Translations under genes and position numbers: made by a program
Shown: positions 24,177 through 33,006 of the stretch, piece by piece
How positions within the stretch are numbered: position 1 is the first letter of the stretch
How the letters are laid out: every line of letters starts with the position of its first letter
Notes under the pieces: generated by a model
The model's database searches: none
What the model saw: only the letters and a program-made list of their open reading frames with translations
What the model was told of the DNA's origin: nothing
Assembly (NCBI RefSeq): GCF_002005565.1
Contig: NZ_BDJC01000039.1
Span: 1 to 64,000, forward strand
Direction of reading: 5' to 3'
Source: Streptomyces sp. JHA26
GTDB lineage: Bacteria; Actinomycetota; Actinomycetes; Streptomycetales; Streptomycetaceae
DNA: 64,000 nucleotides

Positions 24177-26860
24177 GGAGTGTGAGCACGACCGACGGCA
24201 GGGCCCGGGCACCGGCCGATGCGGGCACCGACCCGTCAGGCGATCCGTACCTGCGCACACGGTTCGCGCTTCCCTGTCGGCCTGACACCTTCTTGCGGCG
24301 GCAGCGGCTCGTCTCGCATCTGGATCAGGCCCTGAACACACCGCTGACGCTGGTCAACGGATCGGCCGGCGCCGGCAAGACGCTCCTGACGGCCGACTGG
24401 GCCGCGGGGCTGCGGCTGCCGGTCGCCTGGTTGACCGTAGAGGCCGGAGATCACCGGCCCGGGATCTTCTGGGCCTACGTCTTCGAGTCCCTGCGCATGT
24501 GCGGGGCGCGGGCGGCCGGCGGTGCCGGGGCGCCGGCGGACTCGAGCGGCGTGGGACGCGGTCTGCTGGCATCGCTCGCCGCCGAACTGAACGCCCGCGA
24601 CGGCCCCGTGGTCCTCGTGCTGGACGAGTACGACCGGATGGCCGTCCCTGAGGTCGCGGAACAGCTGGAGTTCGTCCTGCGCCACTCCGGGCGGGGACTG
24701 CGCCTCGTGCTCGTCACCCGCACCGAGCCGCTGCTCCCGCTGCACCGCTACCGCGCCGCCGACGAGCTGACCGAGATCCGCGGCGCCGAACTGTCCTTCA
24801 CCCCGGAGGAGGCCGGTGCGCTGCTGCGGCTGCACGGGCTGTGCCTTCCCGAGTCCGCCGCTTCCGCCCTGGTGGACCGGACCCGAGGCTGGGCCGCCGG
24901 GCTGCGGCTGTCCGCCCTGGCGGCCCGGGAGAGCACCGATCCCGAGCGGTATCTGAAGGAGTTCGAGGCGGACCACAGCACGGTCGCGGACTTCCTGCTG
25001 GCGGAGGTCCTCAAGGGGAGGACGGAGGAGACGCAGGACCTGCTGTTGCGGGTGAGCGTCCTGGACCGGTTCTGCCCGGACCTGGCCGACGCCCTGACGC
25101 TACGGGCCGACGCCGAACGCCTCCTCGCCGGGCTGCACCGGGAGAACGCGTTCATCGAGCGGCTGGGACACTCCTGGTACCGACTGCACCCGCTGTTCCG
25201 GGAGATCCTCCGGGCTCACCTGCGCGAACGCATGCCCGGTGCGGAAGCGGAGCTGCACCTGCGAGCCGCGCGATGGCTGCGCCGTTCCGGCTTCCTCCCG
25301 GAGACGCTCGCCCACGGGGCCGCGGGCGGCGACTTCGACCTGGCCGCCGGCGCGCTCGTCGACGACCTCGCGATCGGGCAGCTCTTCACCGGCCTGCGCT
25401 CGGACGCTCTGGCCCAGCTCTTCGCCGGCATGGGGCCCGAAGCGGGGAGCCCGGCGAGCGACCTCGTGCGGGCGGCCGGCGCACTGGCCCGACGCGACCT
25501 CGACCACGGTCTGGACCGGCTGCGACGGGCCCGGGAACAGCTCTCCGAGACCGAGGACTCTCCCGGCCCGGTGGCAGCCCGGCTGAGCTGCACACTGCTG
25601 GAGGCACTCGCCGCCCGGCTCACCGGCTGCCCTCCGCGAGCCGAGCAGGCCGCCGCGACGGCCGAGGAACTGCGCCGGGACCTGCCTGACCACCTGCTGG
25701 ACGAGCATCCGGAACTGACCGCCCTGCTGATGACACACGTGGGTTCGGCCCGCCTGTGGGAAGGACGCTTCGACGACGCACGCGCCGCGCTGCGCCGTGC
25801 GGCCGGTGCCCCGGGCGGATCCGCCACCGTCCTGCCCCGAGTGGAGTCGATGGGGCACCTGGCCCTGCTCGACTATCTGAACGGCTGGCTCGGCCGGGCG
25901 GAACGCAGGGCACTGGCCGCGGTGGCCGAGGCGGAACGGGCGGGGTTGCCCCGGCCCCCCGGCGCGGGCCTGGGCCGGCTGGTCCTGGCCGCGGTGGCCG
26001 TGGCCCGACAGGAACTGGGCCGGGCCCGGGTCCTGCTCGACGAGACGGCACGGCTTCCGGCGCGGGAACACGATCCGGTACCGACGGCGGGTCGGGCCAT
26101 GACCGTCTCACGCCTTCTGCTCGACGACGGTGAAACGGACGCCGCCGCCGAGGCTGCGGAGCCGACCGTGTCCACGGCAGTGGCGTCCCCCTGGGCGGAG
26201 AGTCAAGCGGCAGTCGTCCGCTCCGCCGCCTGCCTCGCCGACGGACGGCCGGACGAAGCCGTGCGCCTTCTCCAAGGCGTCGGTGGCGACCAACCGGTGT
26301 GCGCCGTCGAAGCAGCGGGGATCCAGGTCGCCGCGGGGCATCCCCGCGCGGCGGCAGAACTGCTCGGCGCCGTTCGCGCCGAGGGACGCACCGGCCCCGC
26401 GGTGAGCGTGGGGGCGGCGCTGGTGCGGGCCCGGGTGGCGCAGGAGTCGGGAGACACGATCACCGCCCGCCGGCTCGTCGCACGTGCGCTTCTCGACGCC
26501 CGGCGCGAGCGACTGCGGCGTCCTTTCCTCCAGGCAGGGGACTGGATCGAGCCGCTGTTGGCCACAGCCCCGCTGCACGGGCTCGCCGAGGGCTGGCTCC
26601 CGTCCGGCCGGCGGCAAACGCACGGCGAGCCGGTGCAGCCCGTAGCTGACCCCGCGCTCCTGGTGCCGGTGGAACTGAGCGGACGCGAACGCGACGTGCT
26701 GCGGCGGCTGGCCCGCATGATGTCCGCGGAGGAGATCGCCGCCGACCTCTACGTGTCGGTCAACACGGTGAAGACCCATCTCAAGAGCGCCTACCGGAAG
26801 CTGGCGGTGAACCGGCGCGGCGACGCGGTACGCCGGGCGCGCGACCTCGGCCTCCTGTGA
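24173..26860 (+). CDS. Large LuxR-family regulator (MalT-like, LAL type)
   Basis: An 895-residue signal-dependent regulator. Near the N-terminus is a P-loop ATPase: Walker A 'NGSAGAGKTLL' (Lys69), Walker B 'GPVVLVLDEYDR', and a winged-helix/sensor stretch. A long helical TPR-like region follows (about residues 400-800). The C-terminal LuxR HTH (about 830-895) is 'LSGRERDVLRRLARMMSAEE', 'IAADLYVSVNTVKTHLKSAY'. This is the MalT architecture, in which inducer and ATP drive oligomerisation. GTG at 24173 overlaps the amidotransferase stop (GTGA) and has AGGGG 7 bases upstream; GTG at 24182 is an alternative. It may control the exporter and membrane genes downstream. Confidence 0.93.
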   Translation: MRSVSTTDGRARAPADAGTDPSGDPYLRTRFALPCRPDTFLRRQRLVSHLDQALNTPLTLVNGSAGAGKTLLTADWAAGLRLPVAWLTVEAGDHRPGIFWAYVFESLRMCGARAAGGAGAPADSSGVGRGLLASLAAELNARDGPVVLVLDEYDRMAVPEVAEQLEFVLRHSGRGLRLVLVTRTEPLLPLHRYRAADELTEIRGAELSFTPEEAGALLRLHGLCLPESAASALVDRTRGWAAGLRLSALAARESTDPERYLKEFEADHSTVADFLLAEVLKGRTEETQDLLLRVSVLDRFCPDLADALTLRADAERLLAGLHRENAFIERLGHSWYRLHPLFREILRAHLRERMPGAEAELHLRAARWLRRSGFLPETLAHGAAGGDFDLAAGALVDDLAIGQLFTGLRSDALAQLFAGMGPEAGSPASDLVRAAGALARRDLDHGLDRLRRAREQLSETEDSPGPVAARLSCTLLEALAARLTGCPPRAEQAAATAEELRRDLPDHLLDEHPELTALLMTHVGSARLWEGRFDDARAALRRAAGAPGGSATVLPRVESMGHLALLDYLNGWLGRAERRALAAVAEAERAGLPRPPGAGLGRLVLAAVAVARQELGRARVLLDETARLPAREHDPVPTAGRAMTVSRLLLDDGETDAAAEAAEPTVSTAVASPWAESQAAVVRSAACLADGRPDEAVRLLQGVGGDQPVCAVEAAGIQVAAGHPRAAAELLGAVRAEGRTGPAVSVGAALVRARVAQESGDTITARRLVARALLDARRERLRRPFLQAGDWIEPLLATAPLHGLAEGWLPSGRRQTHGEPVQPVADPALLVPVELSGRERDVLRRLARMMSAEEIAADLYVSVNTVKTHLKSAYRKLAVNRRGDAVRRARDLGLL

Positions 26861-26957
26861 CCTCCCCCGCGAGGGGTGAGGCACACGGCGCCGCCGCCGG
26901 GGTGCGATGGGAGGAACGTGCCGCAGCGCACCGGTCGACCCGGCGAGGTGAGACGAC

Positions 26958-28619
26958 GTGAAGCACTGGCGGGCCCTCGCAGTCCTCGGTACGGCCCAGT
27001 TCCTGATGGTCCTGGACACCTCCGTGATGAACGTGTCGATCAGCCAGTTGGTCGAGGACTTCGACACGGAGGTCACCGCCATCCAGGCCGTCATCACCCT
27101 GTACGCGCTGGTCATGGCGGCGTTCATGCTCATCGGCGGCCGGCTCGGGGACATCCTGGGCCGGCGCCGCATGTTCCTCACGGGACTGGCCGTGTACGGG
27201 GTCGGCTCGGCCGTGACGGCCGTGGCGCCCACACTGTGGGTGCTCACGCTGGGCTGGTCCGTCGTCGAAGGGCTCGGGGCCGCCATGGTGCTTCCGGCCA
27301 TGGCGGCGCTGGTCGCCCAGTCATACCGCGGACGGGACCGGGCCGTCGCCTACGCGGTCATCGGCGGGCTCGCCGGCTCCGGGATCGCGGTCGGCCCGCT
27401 GCTGGGCGGCTGGATGACGACCTACCTCACCTGGCGGCTGGTCTTCGCCGGTGAGGTACTCGTCGTCGTGGCCGTGCTGCTGTGCCGGCGGGTGATCGCG
27501 ACGCCCGCCCCGGCCGCGAAACGCCCCCGGCTGGACGGGCTCGGCGCGGTGCTCTCCGCCGCCGGGCTGGGGCTGGGCGTACTCGGGGTGCTGCAGAGCA
27601 GCACCTGGGGCTGGATCGAGCCCCGCAACCCTCCCTTCACCGTCCTGGGCTTCTCCCCCACGCTGTTCGTCGTCGGTGCCGGAATCGCCGTGCTGACCCT
27701 GTTCCGGGTCTGGGAACGGCGGCGGGAGGCCCGGGGCGCCGACCCTCTGGTACACCTGTCCCTGCTGGGCAGGCCCGTACTGCGGGCCGGCCTGACGACC
27801 CTGCTCAGCCAGAACCTCATCCTCCTCGGCCTGTTCTTCGCCATCCCGCTCTACCTCCAGGTGGTGCAGGGCTTCAACGCCTTCCAGACCGGGCTGCGCC
27901 TGCTGCCGGTGTCGGCCACCATGCTGGTGACCTCCCTGTGCGGGTCCGCGCTGGGGCACAGGATGGGACCGCGCCGGGTGGTGCGGCTGGCCCTGGCGAT
28001 TCTGGCGGCGGCCGTCGTGTGGCTGCTCGCCACGATCGACCCGGTCATCGACGACGCCCAGTTCGCCGGAGCGATGGCGGTGCTCGGGGTGGGCGTCGGT
28101 CTGCTCGCCTCGCAGCTCGGCAACGTCGTGCAGTCCGGTGTCGGTGAGGAGGAGCGCAGCGAGGCCGGAGGGCTGCAGTTCACGGCCCAGAATCTGGGCT
28201 CGTCGCTGGGCACCGCGCTCATCGGCTCGATCCTGGTCGGCGCGCTGGCAGGCGCCTTCACCACCCAGGTCGCGGACGACCCCCGGCTGTCCCCGGCCGC
28301 CCGGGACGAGGTGGGGGTCCGTCTGGAGGCCGGCATCACCTTCGTCCCGACCGAGCAGGTGCGTTCCGCGGCCGAGGAGGCCGGGCTGCCGCCGTCCGAG
28401 GTCGACGCCGTGGCGGACTCCTACGCCTCCGCCCAGTTGGACGGGCTGAAGGCGGCGATCCTGGCCACGGGCGGCGTCGCGCTCGCGAGCTTCCTGGTCA
28501 CCGCACGTCTTCCGACCACCCGGGCAGGCCGCCCGTCCGAACCCGAACCCGAACCCGGTGCCGGGGGCCGGACAGCCGGGCCGTCCGGGCCGACCGGGCC
28601 GTCCGGGCCGACCGGCTGA
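26958..28619 (+). CDS. DHA2-family (EmrB/QacA) exporter
   Basis: A 553-residue, 14-span MFS antiporter. TM1 has 'AQFLMVLDTSVMNVSISQLV', the TM2-3 loop has 'GGRLGDILGRRRMF', and TM5 has 'GGLAGSGIAVGPLLGGWM' (motif C). Between TM13 and TM14 there is a large extracytoplasmic loop (about residues 425-495, 'TTQVADDPRLSPAARDEVGV...'), seen in streptomycete drug pumps. The tail ends in collagen-like PSGPTGPSGPTG repeats. The start is GTG. It is 97 bp after the LuxR gene and 17 bp before the next membrane gene, so likely part of the same unit. Confidence 0.93.
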   Translation: MKHWRALAVLGTAQFLMVLDTSVMNVSISQLVEDFDTEVTAIQAVITLYALVMAAFMLIGGRLGDILGRRRMFLTGLAVYGVGSAVTAVAPTLWVLTLGWSVVEGLGAAMVLPAMAALVAQSYRGRDRAVAYAVIGGLAGSGIAVGPLLGGWMTTYLTWRLVFAGEVLVVVAVLLCRRVIATPAPAAKRPRLDGLGAVLSAAGLGLGVLGVLQSSTWGWIEPRNPPFTVLGFSPTLFVVGAGIAVLTLFRVWERRREARGADPLVHLSLLGRPVLRAGLTTLLSQNLILLGLFFAIPLYLQVVQGFNAFQTGLRLLPVSATMLVTSLCGSALGHRMGPRRVVRLALAILAAAVVWLLATIDPVIDDAQFAGAMAVLGVGVGLLASQLGNVVQSGVGEEERSEAGGLQFTAQNLGSSLGTALIGSILVGALAGAFTTQVADDPRLSPAARDEVGVRLEAGITFVPTEQVRSAAEEAGLPPSEVDAVADSYASAQLDGLKAAILATGGVALASFLVTARLPTTRAGRPSEPEPEPGAGGRTAGPSGPTGPSGPTG

Positions 28620-28636
28620 GCTCGAAGGAGACACAG

Positions 28637-29170
28637 GTGACCGCGGGCGAGACCGGGACAGGGCGATCCACGGACCGGCGGGAGCGGCGGGCCGCGCACC
28701 GGGCCCATGCGGACTACACCGGCGGTGTCTACGGCTCCATGCTCGCGGCCTCCGTCGTGATCGGCGCCGGCACCCTGGGCTCGTTCCCCCGCGCCGAACT
28801 GGTTCTGCTGCTGTTGCTCACCAGCCTGGTGTTCTGGATCGCCCACGTCCACGCCGAGCTGTTCGGAGCGCGTCTCGCGCGGCGCACTCCGGACCGGCGG
28901 GTGATCCTGCGGGTGTGCCGCGAGGAGTGGCCCATCGTGAAGGCCGCCGTGCCTCCGGCCGCGGCGATCGCCGTCAGCCCCGTGCTGGGGCTGGACGTCC
29001 AGGGCACCCTGTGGCTGGCGCTGTCCGTCGCCGTCACCGGACAGGTGGGCTGGTCCGTCGCCGCGGCACACCGCGCGGGCGCCCCGTTGCGGCTGATGGC
29101 CACCACCGCGACGGTCAACGTACTGCTCGGTCTGGCGATCGTCGTCGTCAAGATCGCAGTGACGCACTGA
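28637..29170 (+). CDS. Integral membrane protein (177 aa), unknown function
   Basis: A 177-residue protein with four predicted membrane spans: 'YGSMLAASVVIGAGTL' (about 33-48), 'AELVLLLLLTSLVFWIAHVH' (53-72), 'IVKAAVPPAAAIAVSPVLGL' (99-118) and 'TATVNVLLGLAIVVVKIAV' (157-175). Its basic N-terminus is cytosolic. GTG has AAGGAGA 9 bases upstream. I do not recognise the family; it follows the exporter closely and is probably cotranscribed. Confidence 0.85.
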   Translation: MTAGETGTGRSTDRRERRAAHRAHADYTGGVYGSMLAASVVIGAGTLGSFPRAELVLLLLLTSLVFWIAHVHAELFGARLARRTPDRRVILRVCREEWPIVKAAVPPAAAIAVSPVLGLDVQGTLWLALSVAVTGQVGWSVAAAHRAGAPLRLMATTATVNVLLGLAIVVVKIAVTH

Positions 29171-29312
29171 AAGGCACGGGCACTGCGGCCGGAGTCACCT
29201 GTACCGGGTGAGGGCGTCGGAGGGCGACGAGGCGCAGGATCGTCGCACAGGACACCGTCCGCCCCGGAGCCCCGGACGGTGTCCCGAGCCCCGTCCGGTG
29301 GAGGGACCGCTC

Positions 29313-29510
29313 GTGCGCTGCGAGATCCGCATCGAGGGACACCTGTCGGAGACGCTGGCCAACGCGTTCCCGGAGCTGGAGCACGTCGTCATGTCCGGCC
29401 AGACCGTCCTGTTCGGCACGGTGATCGACGAGGCCCACCTGTACGGGCTGCTCACCCGCTGTCAGTCACTGGGTCTGCGCGTCATGGAGATGCGGCAGCT
29501 CCCGGAATGA
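29313..29510 (+). CDS. Small soluble alpha/beta protein (65 aa), unknown function
   Basis: A 65-residue protein: 'RCEIRIEGHLSETLANAFPE' then 'LEHVVMSGQTVLFGTVIDEA' then 'HLYGLLTRCQSLGLRVMEMR'. It has a beta-alpha-beta-beta-alpha-beta ferredoxin-like pattern, ending with the helix-strand 'LYGLLTRCQSLGLRVMEM'. This form is shared by small BON/ACT-like modules and by C-terminal halves of some actinomycete regulators. GTG at 29313 has GGTGGAGGG upstream. Codon use is normal for the window. Its role is unknown. Confidence 0.75.
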   Translation: MRCEIRIEGHLSETLANAFPELEHVVMSGQTVLFGTVIDEAHLYGLLTRCQSLGLRVMEMRQLPE

Positions 29511-29922
29511 CGCCCACGGACGGTGTGCGTCGGCCCGCTCGCCGGACCGGCGCTCCAGCGGGTAGTAGGTGGTGACGAGCCCGACGGCGACGGACCCAGC
29601 GCGCGCGACCGTGACCGCCCCGGCGGCCCGGCGAGAACGGAGCCCGTCACGTGGGGCCGGTCCTGACGAGGTGCGGCTCTTGCCGCCTCCTGAGGTGTTA
29701 TCGCTCGTCTCACGTCTCTTCGTCTCGTCCGGGCCCGGTGGACAGGTGTTCTCGAATCCCACCTCGCTGCCCCGCCGTCCGGCCGGGATCACCCCTGACG
29801 GGTGATCCCGGCCCTCAGCGCCGGCCCCGACCCTGGAACGGACACCCACCAGTCCTGCGGTGCTCACCGGCCTTCCCCACCGGGCGGCCCGGTGGCGACC
29901 GGCCGGTCCACGAGGAGGCGCC
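29511..29922. other. Non-coding gap with a strong hairpin
   Basis: No gene is supported over these 412 bases; frames present have poor codon bias. The clear element is the perfect hairpin at 29781-29813. A relatively AT-rich stretch at about 29690-29730 could hold a promoter for the next operon, but no consensus is evident. Confidence 0.6.
29781..29813. terminator. Perfect 14-bp hairpin upstream of the membrane-gene operon
   Basis: GGCCGGGATCACCC (29781-29794) pairs completely with GGGTGATCCCGGCC (29800-29813) around the loop CTGAC. It may terminate the upstream transcript or act in the leader of the following operon, whose first start codon is 110 bp further on. Confidence 0.7.
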
Positions 29923-30582
29923 ATGACCGTGCCCCGAGACGCGGCGGAACCCCCCGGCCGGGGAGGCGGGGCCGGCAGGGCGGTTCCCGGAGCCGTGGAC
30001 GACCCTGCGCACGTCCTCACCCGGCTCGGCCGGTCCTGGACCTGGCTCATGGGATCGGCCGTCGCCACGCTGGTCCCCGGCGTCCTGGTCCTGGTCTGGC
30101 CGGAGGCGACCCTGCATGTCCTGGCCGTCCTCGTCGGCCTGTACCTGCTGCTGACCGGTGTGTTCCGGTTCGTAGCCGTCTTCGCGCGGGAGGGACACGA
30201 GCGGCTGCCCGGGCTCCTGCTGGCCGTGCTGTACCTGCTGGCCGGGGTGCTGTGTCTGCGCAACCCGCTGCAGACCATCGCCGCGCTGTCACTGATCGTC
30301 GGCATGGTCTGGCTGGTGTCCGGCATCCTCACCCTCTACGCCGCCCTGGTCACCGAGAACCTGCCGCACCGCGGCCTGGTCATGGGGATGGCGGTACTGG
30401 CGGTCGTCGCCGGGATCGTCGTCCTCGCACTGCCCGCGGAGTCGGCCCGTGCCCTGACCCGGCTTCTCGGCCTGTGGCTGGTCCTGCTGGGGCTGGCCGA
30501 GGCGGTGGCCGCCCTGGGGTGGCGGTCCGCGCTGCGCGGGGCACGCCCGCCGAAAGCGGGAACGCCCGCTGCCACGACCTGA
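29923..30582 (+). CDS. HdeD/DUF308-family membrane protein
   Basis: A 219-residue protein with six predicted spans arranged as three helix pairs, the HdeD pattern: 'WLMGSAVATLVPGVLVLVWP', 'ATLHVLAVLVGLYLLLTGVF', 'LPGLLLAVLYLLAGVLCL', 'IAALSLIVGMVWLVSGILTL', 'GLVMGMAVLAVVAGIVVLAL' and 'LLGLWLVLLGLAEAVAALGW'. HdeD-type proteins are linked to acid resistance in enterics, but the role in actinomycetes is not known. GAGGAGG lies just before the ATG. It is the first gene of a tightly spaced run of six. Confidence 0.88.
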   Translation: MTVPRDAAEPPGRGGGAGRAVPGAVDDPAHVLTRLGRSWTWLMGSAVATLVPGVLVLVWPEATLHVLAVLVGLYLLLTGVFRFVAVFAREGHERLPGLLLAVLYLLAGVLCLRNPLQTIAALSLIVGMVWLVSGILTLYAALVTENLPHRGLVMGMAVLAVVAGIVVLALPAESARALTRLLGLWLVLLGLAEAVAALGWRSALRGARPPKAGTPAATT

Positions 30583-30607
30583 CCACGGGCCGGTGGAAGG
30601 AACGTCG

Positions 30608-31972
30608 ATGGCCCCGACCACCCCGGCCGGATCGCCCGACTCCGGCGGGCCTGGCGACCGCTCCCCCGCCCTGTCGGCCGGTGAGCGGGCGGAGTACGAG
30701 CTTCTGCGCCGGCAGGCGTCGGTACGCCACCGGCGGGCCCGCGTGGCCGGCTCCTCGGTCCTTCTCCTGCTGACTCTGTTGCTCGCCCCCCTGGCCGTGG
30801 TCGCGGCCTGGGTGCAGGACACCGTCTCCGACACCGACCGGTACGTGGCGACCGTGGCGCCGCTGGCGTCCGCGCCGGCCGTGCAGGACGCCCTGACCGA
30901 CCGGCTCACCGACCGGGTGGTGGCACAGGTGGACGTGAAGGCGGTGACGGACTCGCTCGCCGACACTCTCCGGGAGGCCGGGGCGCCGCCCCGCATCGTG
31001 GACGGCGCCGAGTCCCTGGAAGCCCCACTGCGCGACGCCGTACGGTCCACCGCCGAGCGCACCGTCAGCGGCGTGGTCACCAGCGATGTCTTCCGGCGAG
31101 CGTGGGAGGGTGCCAACCGGCGGTCGCACGCCGCGGTGGTGCACATGCTCACCGGTGAGGGCCGGGGTGCTCTGAGCACCGGGGAGGGCGCCGTCCGGCT
31201 GGACGTGGGGGAGGTCGTCGATCAGGTACGGGCGCGGCTGGCCGACGCGGGCTTCGGCAAGGCCGCCGCAGCGATCCCGGACAGCGACCGGACGGTCACG
31301 CTGTTCGAGTCGGAGCAGCTGGACAAGGCGCAGGGCGTGATGCGGCTGCTGGACGTCGTCGGTGTCTGGCTGCCCGTACTGACCACCGTCCTCGCCGCGC
31401 TCGCCGTGTGGACCGCACCCGCCCACCGCGTGATGCTGTTGGCCACCGCGACCGGTGTCGGGGCGATGATGGCGCTGCTGCTCGTGGCCTTGGCGGTAGT
31501 GCGCCGGGCCTGTCTGGACTCGGTACCGCCCACGGCGCTGCCGCTCGACGCGGCGGCGGCCGTCTACGACACGTTCGTCCGCTTCCTGCACGACAGCACC
31601 CGCACGCTGATGGTCGTCGCGGTGGTCACCGCGCTGGCCGCGTACCTGTACGGGCCCGGGCACGCCGCCCGTGCCGTCCGAGGGACGGCCGCGCGTGCCA
31701 CGGCGGCCACCGGCCGGGCCCTGCGCCGAAGCGGTGTGGACACCGGGTCCACGGGACGTCTGCTGGCGAAGCACCGGACGTGGGCCACCGGCACCGTCGT
31801 CGCGGCGGGAGCGTTGGCCCTGTTGCTCTGGAACCACCCCACGGTCACCGCTGTGGCGCTCGTCCTCGGGATCGCCTCGGCCGCCCTGGTCGTCATGGCG
31901 GTCCTGGCGGCAGCCGCCGACCCGGCGGCCAACTCACCCGTGCCGGGTGATGCCGGGCGCCGAGCCCCATGA
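30608..31972 (+). CDS. Large integral membrane protein (454 aa), unknown function
   Basis: A 454-residue protein. After a cytosolic basic N-terminus there is one span ('VLLLLTLLLAPLAVVAAWV', about 50-68), then an extracytoplasmic helical domain of about 190 residues ('DTVSDTDRYVATVAPLASAP...'), then a group of four to five spans ('VVGVWLPVLTTVLAALAVWT', 'LLATATGVGAMMALLLVALA', 'LMVVAVVTALAAYLYG', 'TGTVVAAGALALLLW', 'VALVLGIASAALVVMAVLAA'). The 'DTDRYVATVAPLASAPAVQD' segment is characteristic of a widespread actinobacterial membrane family with no assigned role. It is 25 bp after the HdeD-like gene. Confidence 0.85.
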   Translation: MAPTTPAGSPDSGGPGDRSPALSAGERAEYELLRRQASVRHRRARVAGSSVLLLLTLLLAPLAVVAAWVQDTVSDTDRYVATVAPLASAPAVQDALTDRLTDRVVAQVDVKAVTDSLADTLREAGAPPRIVDGAESLEAPLRDAVRSTAERTVSGVVTSDVFRRAWEGANRRSHAAVVHMLTGEGRGALSTGEGAVRLDVGEVVDQVRARLADAGFGKAAAAIPDSDRTVTLFESEQLDKAQGVMRLLDVVGVWLPVLTTVLAALAVWTAPAHRVMLLATATGVGAMMALLLVALAVVRRACLDSVPPTALPLDAAAAVYDTFVRFLHDSTRTLMVVAVVTALAAYLYGPGHAARAVRGTAARATAATGRALRRSGVDTGSTGRLLAKHRTWATGTVVAAGALALLLWNHPTVTAVALVLGIASAALVVMAVLAAAADPAANSPVPGDAGRRAP

Positions 31973-32028
31973 CCACCCTGAGGTCGGTACGCAACGACGG
32001 CCGGGCCCGCCCGGGACGGAGGACGGAC

Positions 32029-32502
32029 ATGAACGCGCAGACCTACCTGGCGTACGACTACCCACTGCTCAACATGTTCTGGACCATGCTTCTGGTCTTC
32101 CTGTGGATCATGTGGTTCGTCCTGCTCTTCCGGATCATCGGTGACATCTTCCGCGACGACCGGCTGAGCGGCTGGGCGAAGGCCGGCTGGCTGGTGTTCT
32201 GCCTCCTCCTGCCCTTCCTCGGCGTATTCGTCTACGTCATCGCACGCGGGAAGAACATGGGCCGCCGGGAGACGGAACACGCCCGCGCCCGCCAGGAGGA
32301 GTTCAACGCCTACATCAGGAAGACCGCGAGCGATGGACAGCGCTCCAGCGTCGACGAACTGGCCCGGCTCTCCGAGATCCGCGATCAGGGTGCCATCACG
32401 GACGAGGAGTTCCGCAGGGCGAAGGAGCTGGTCCTGAGCGGCCACGGCCCGGCGGAACACGTGGGCCGGGCCCCCTCCGCATCCAGCCCTTCCGTCCGCT
32501 GA
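32029..32502 (+). CDS. SHOCT-domain membrane protein with PLDc_N-type N-terminus
   Basis: A 157-residue protein. Two spans with a PLDc_N/cardiolipin-synthase-N pattern ('LVFLWIMWFVLLFRIIGDIF', then 'GWLVFCLLLPFLGVFVYVIA' and 'RGKNMGRR') are followed by a cytosolic region and a C-terminal SHOCT domain ('VDELARLSEIRDQGAITDEE', then 'FRRAKELVL'). SHOCT is a short oligomerisation or interaction module. ATG at 32029 has GGAGGA 6 bases upstream; an ATG at 31969 that overlaps the previous stop (ATGA) is an alternative that could give coupling. Confidence 0.9.
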   Translation: MNAQTYLAYDYPLLNMFWTMLLVFLWIMWFVLLFRIIGDIFRDDRLSGWAKAGWLVFCLLLPFLGVFVYVIARGKNMGRRETEHARARQEEFNAYIRKTASDGQRSSVDELARLSEIRDQGAITDEEFRRAKELVLSGHGPAEHVGRAPSASSPSVR

Positions 32503-32532
32503 CCATCCGCACGCCACGAATCGAGGCGCACG

Positions 32533-32979
32533 ATGACCGCCACACACACCCGGCCGACGCACTCGTCGAGACAGGCGTGGGCGACCGGCCTGACCGTCTT
32601 CGCCGCCGTCATGCTCCTGCTCGTCGGCCTCCTCGACATCCTGCGGGGGATCATGGCCATCGCCGAGGACGACGTCTTCGTCACCACACCCGACTACGTC
32701 TTCCGGTTCGACCTCACCAGCTGGGGCTGGATCCACCTCGTCCTGGGCGTACTCGCTGTGATCATCAGCGCCGGGCTGCTCAAGGTCGCGACGTGGGCGC
32801 GTGTGTCCGGCGTGGTCATCGCCGCACTCGTGATCCTCGCCAACTTCCTCTCCCTGCCGTACTACCCGCTGTGGTCCGTCGTGATGATCACCATGTCGGG
32901 CTTCATCATCTGGGCCCTGAGCGTGATCAAGCCCGGCGGCAACCTCTACGACCTGTCCGGGGAACGCACCCCTGACTAG
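32533..32979 (+). CDS. DUF7144-like four-span membrane protein
   Basis: A 148-residue protein with four spans: 'LTVFAAVMLLLVGLLDILRG', 'FDLTSWGWIHLVLGVLAVII', 'VSGVVIAALVILANFLSLPY' and 'YPLWSVVMITMSGFIIWALS'. The 'TSWGWIHLVLG' and 'NFLSLPYYPLWS' motifs are characteristic of a common actinobacterial family which I believe is DUF7144. Function is unknown. It lies 30 bp after the SHOCT gene in the same operon. Confidence 0.88.
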   Translation: MTATHTRPTHSSRQAWATGLTVFAAVMLLLVGLLDILRGIMAIAEDDVFVTTPDYVFRFDLTSWGWIHLVLGVLAVIISAGLLKVATWARVSGVVIAALVILANFLSLPYYPLWSVVMITMSGFIIWALSVIKPGGNLYDLSGERTPD

Positions 32980-33006
32980 ACGTGTGACCGAGCGAAGGAG
33001 CGACAC

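Noticed and set aside
29569-29805. 78-codon plus-strand frame in the gap before the HdeD-like gene
   Set aside because: No good start, unlike its neighbours in codon use, and it runs into a perfect hairpin.
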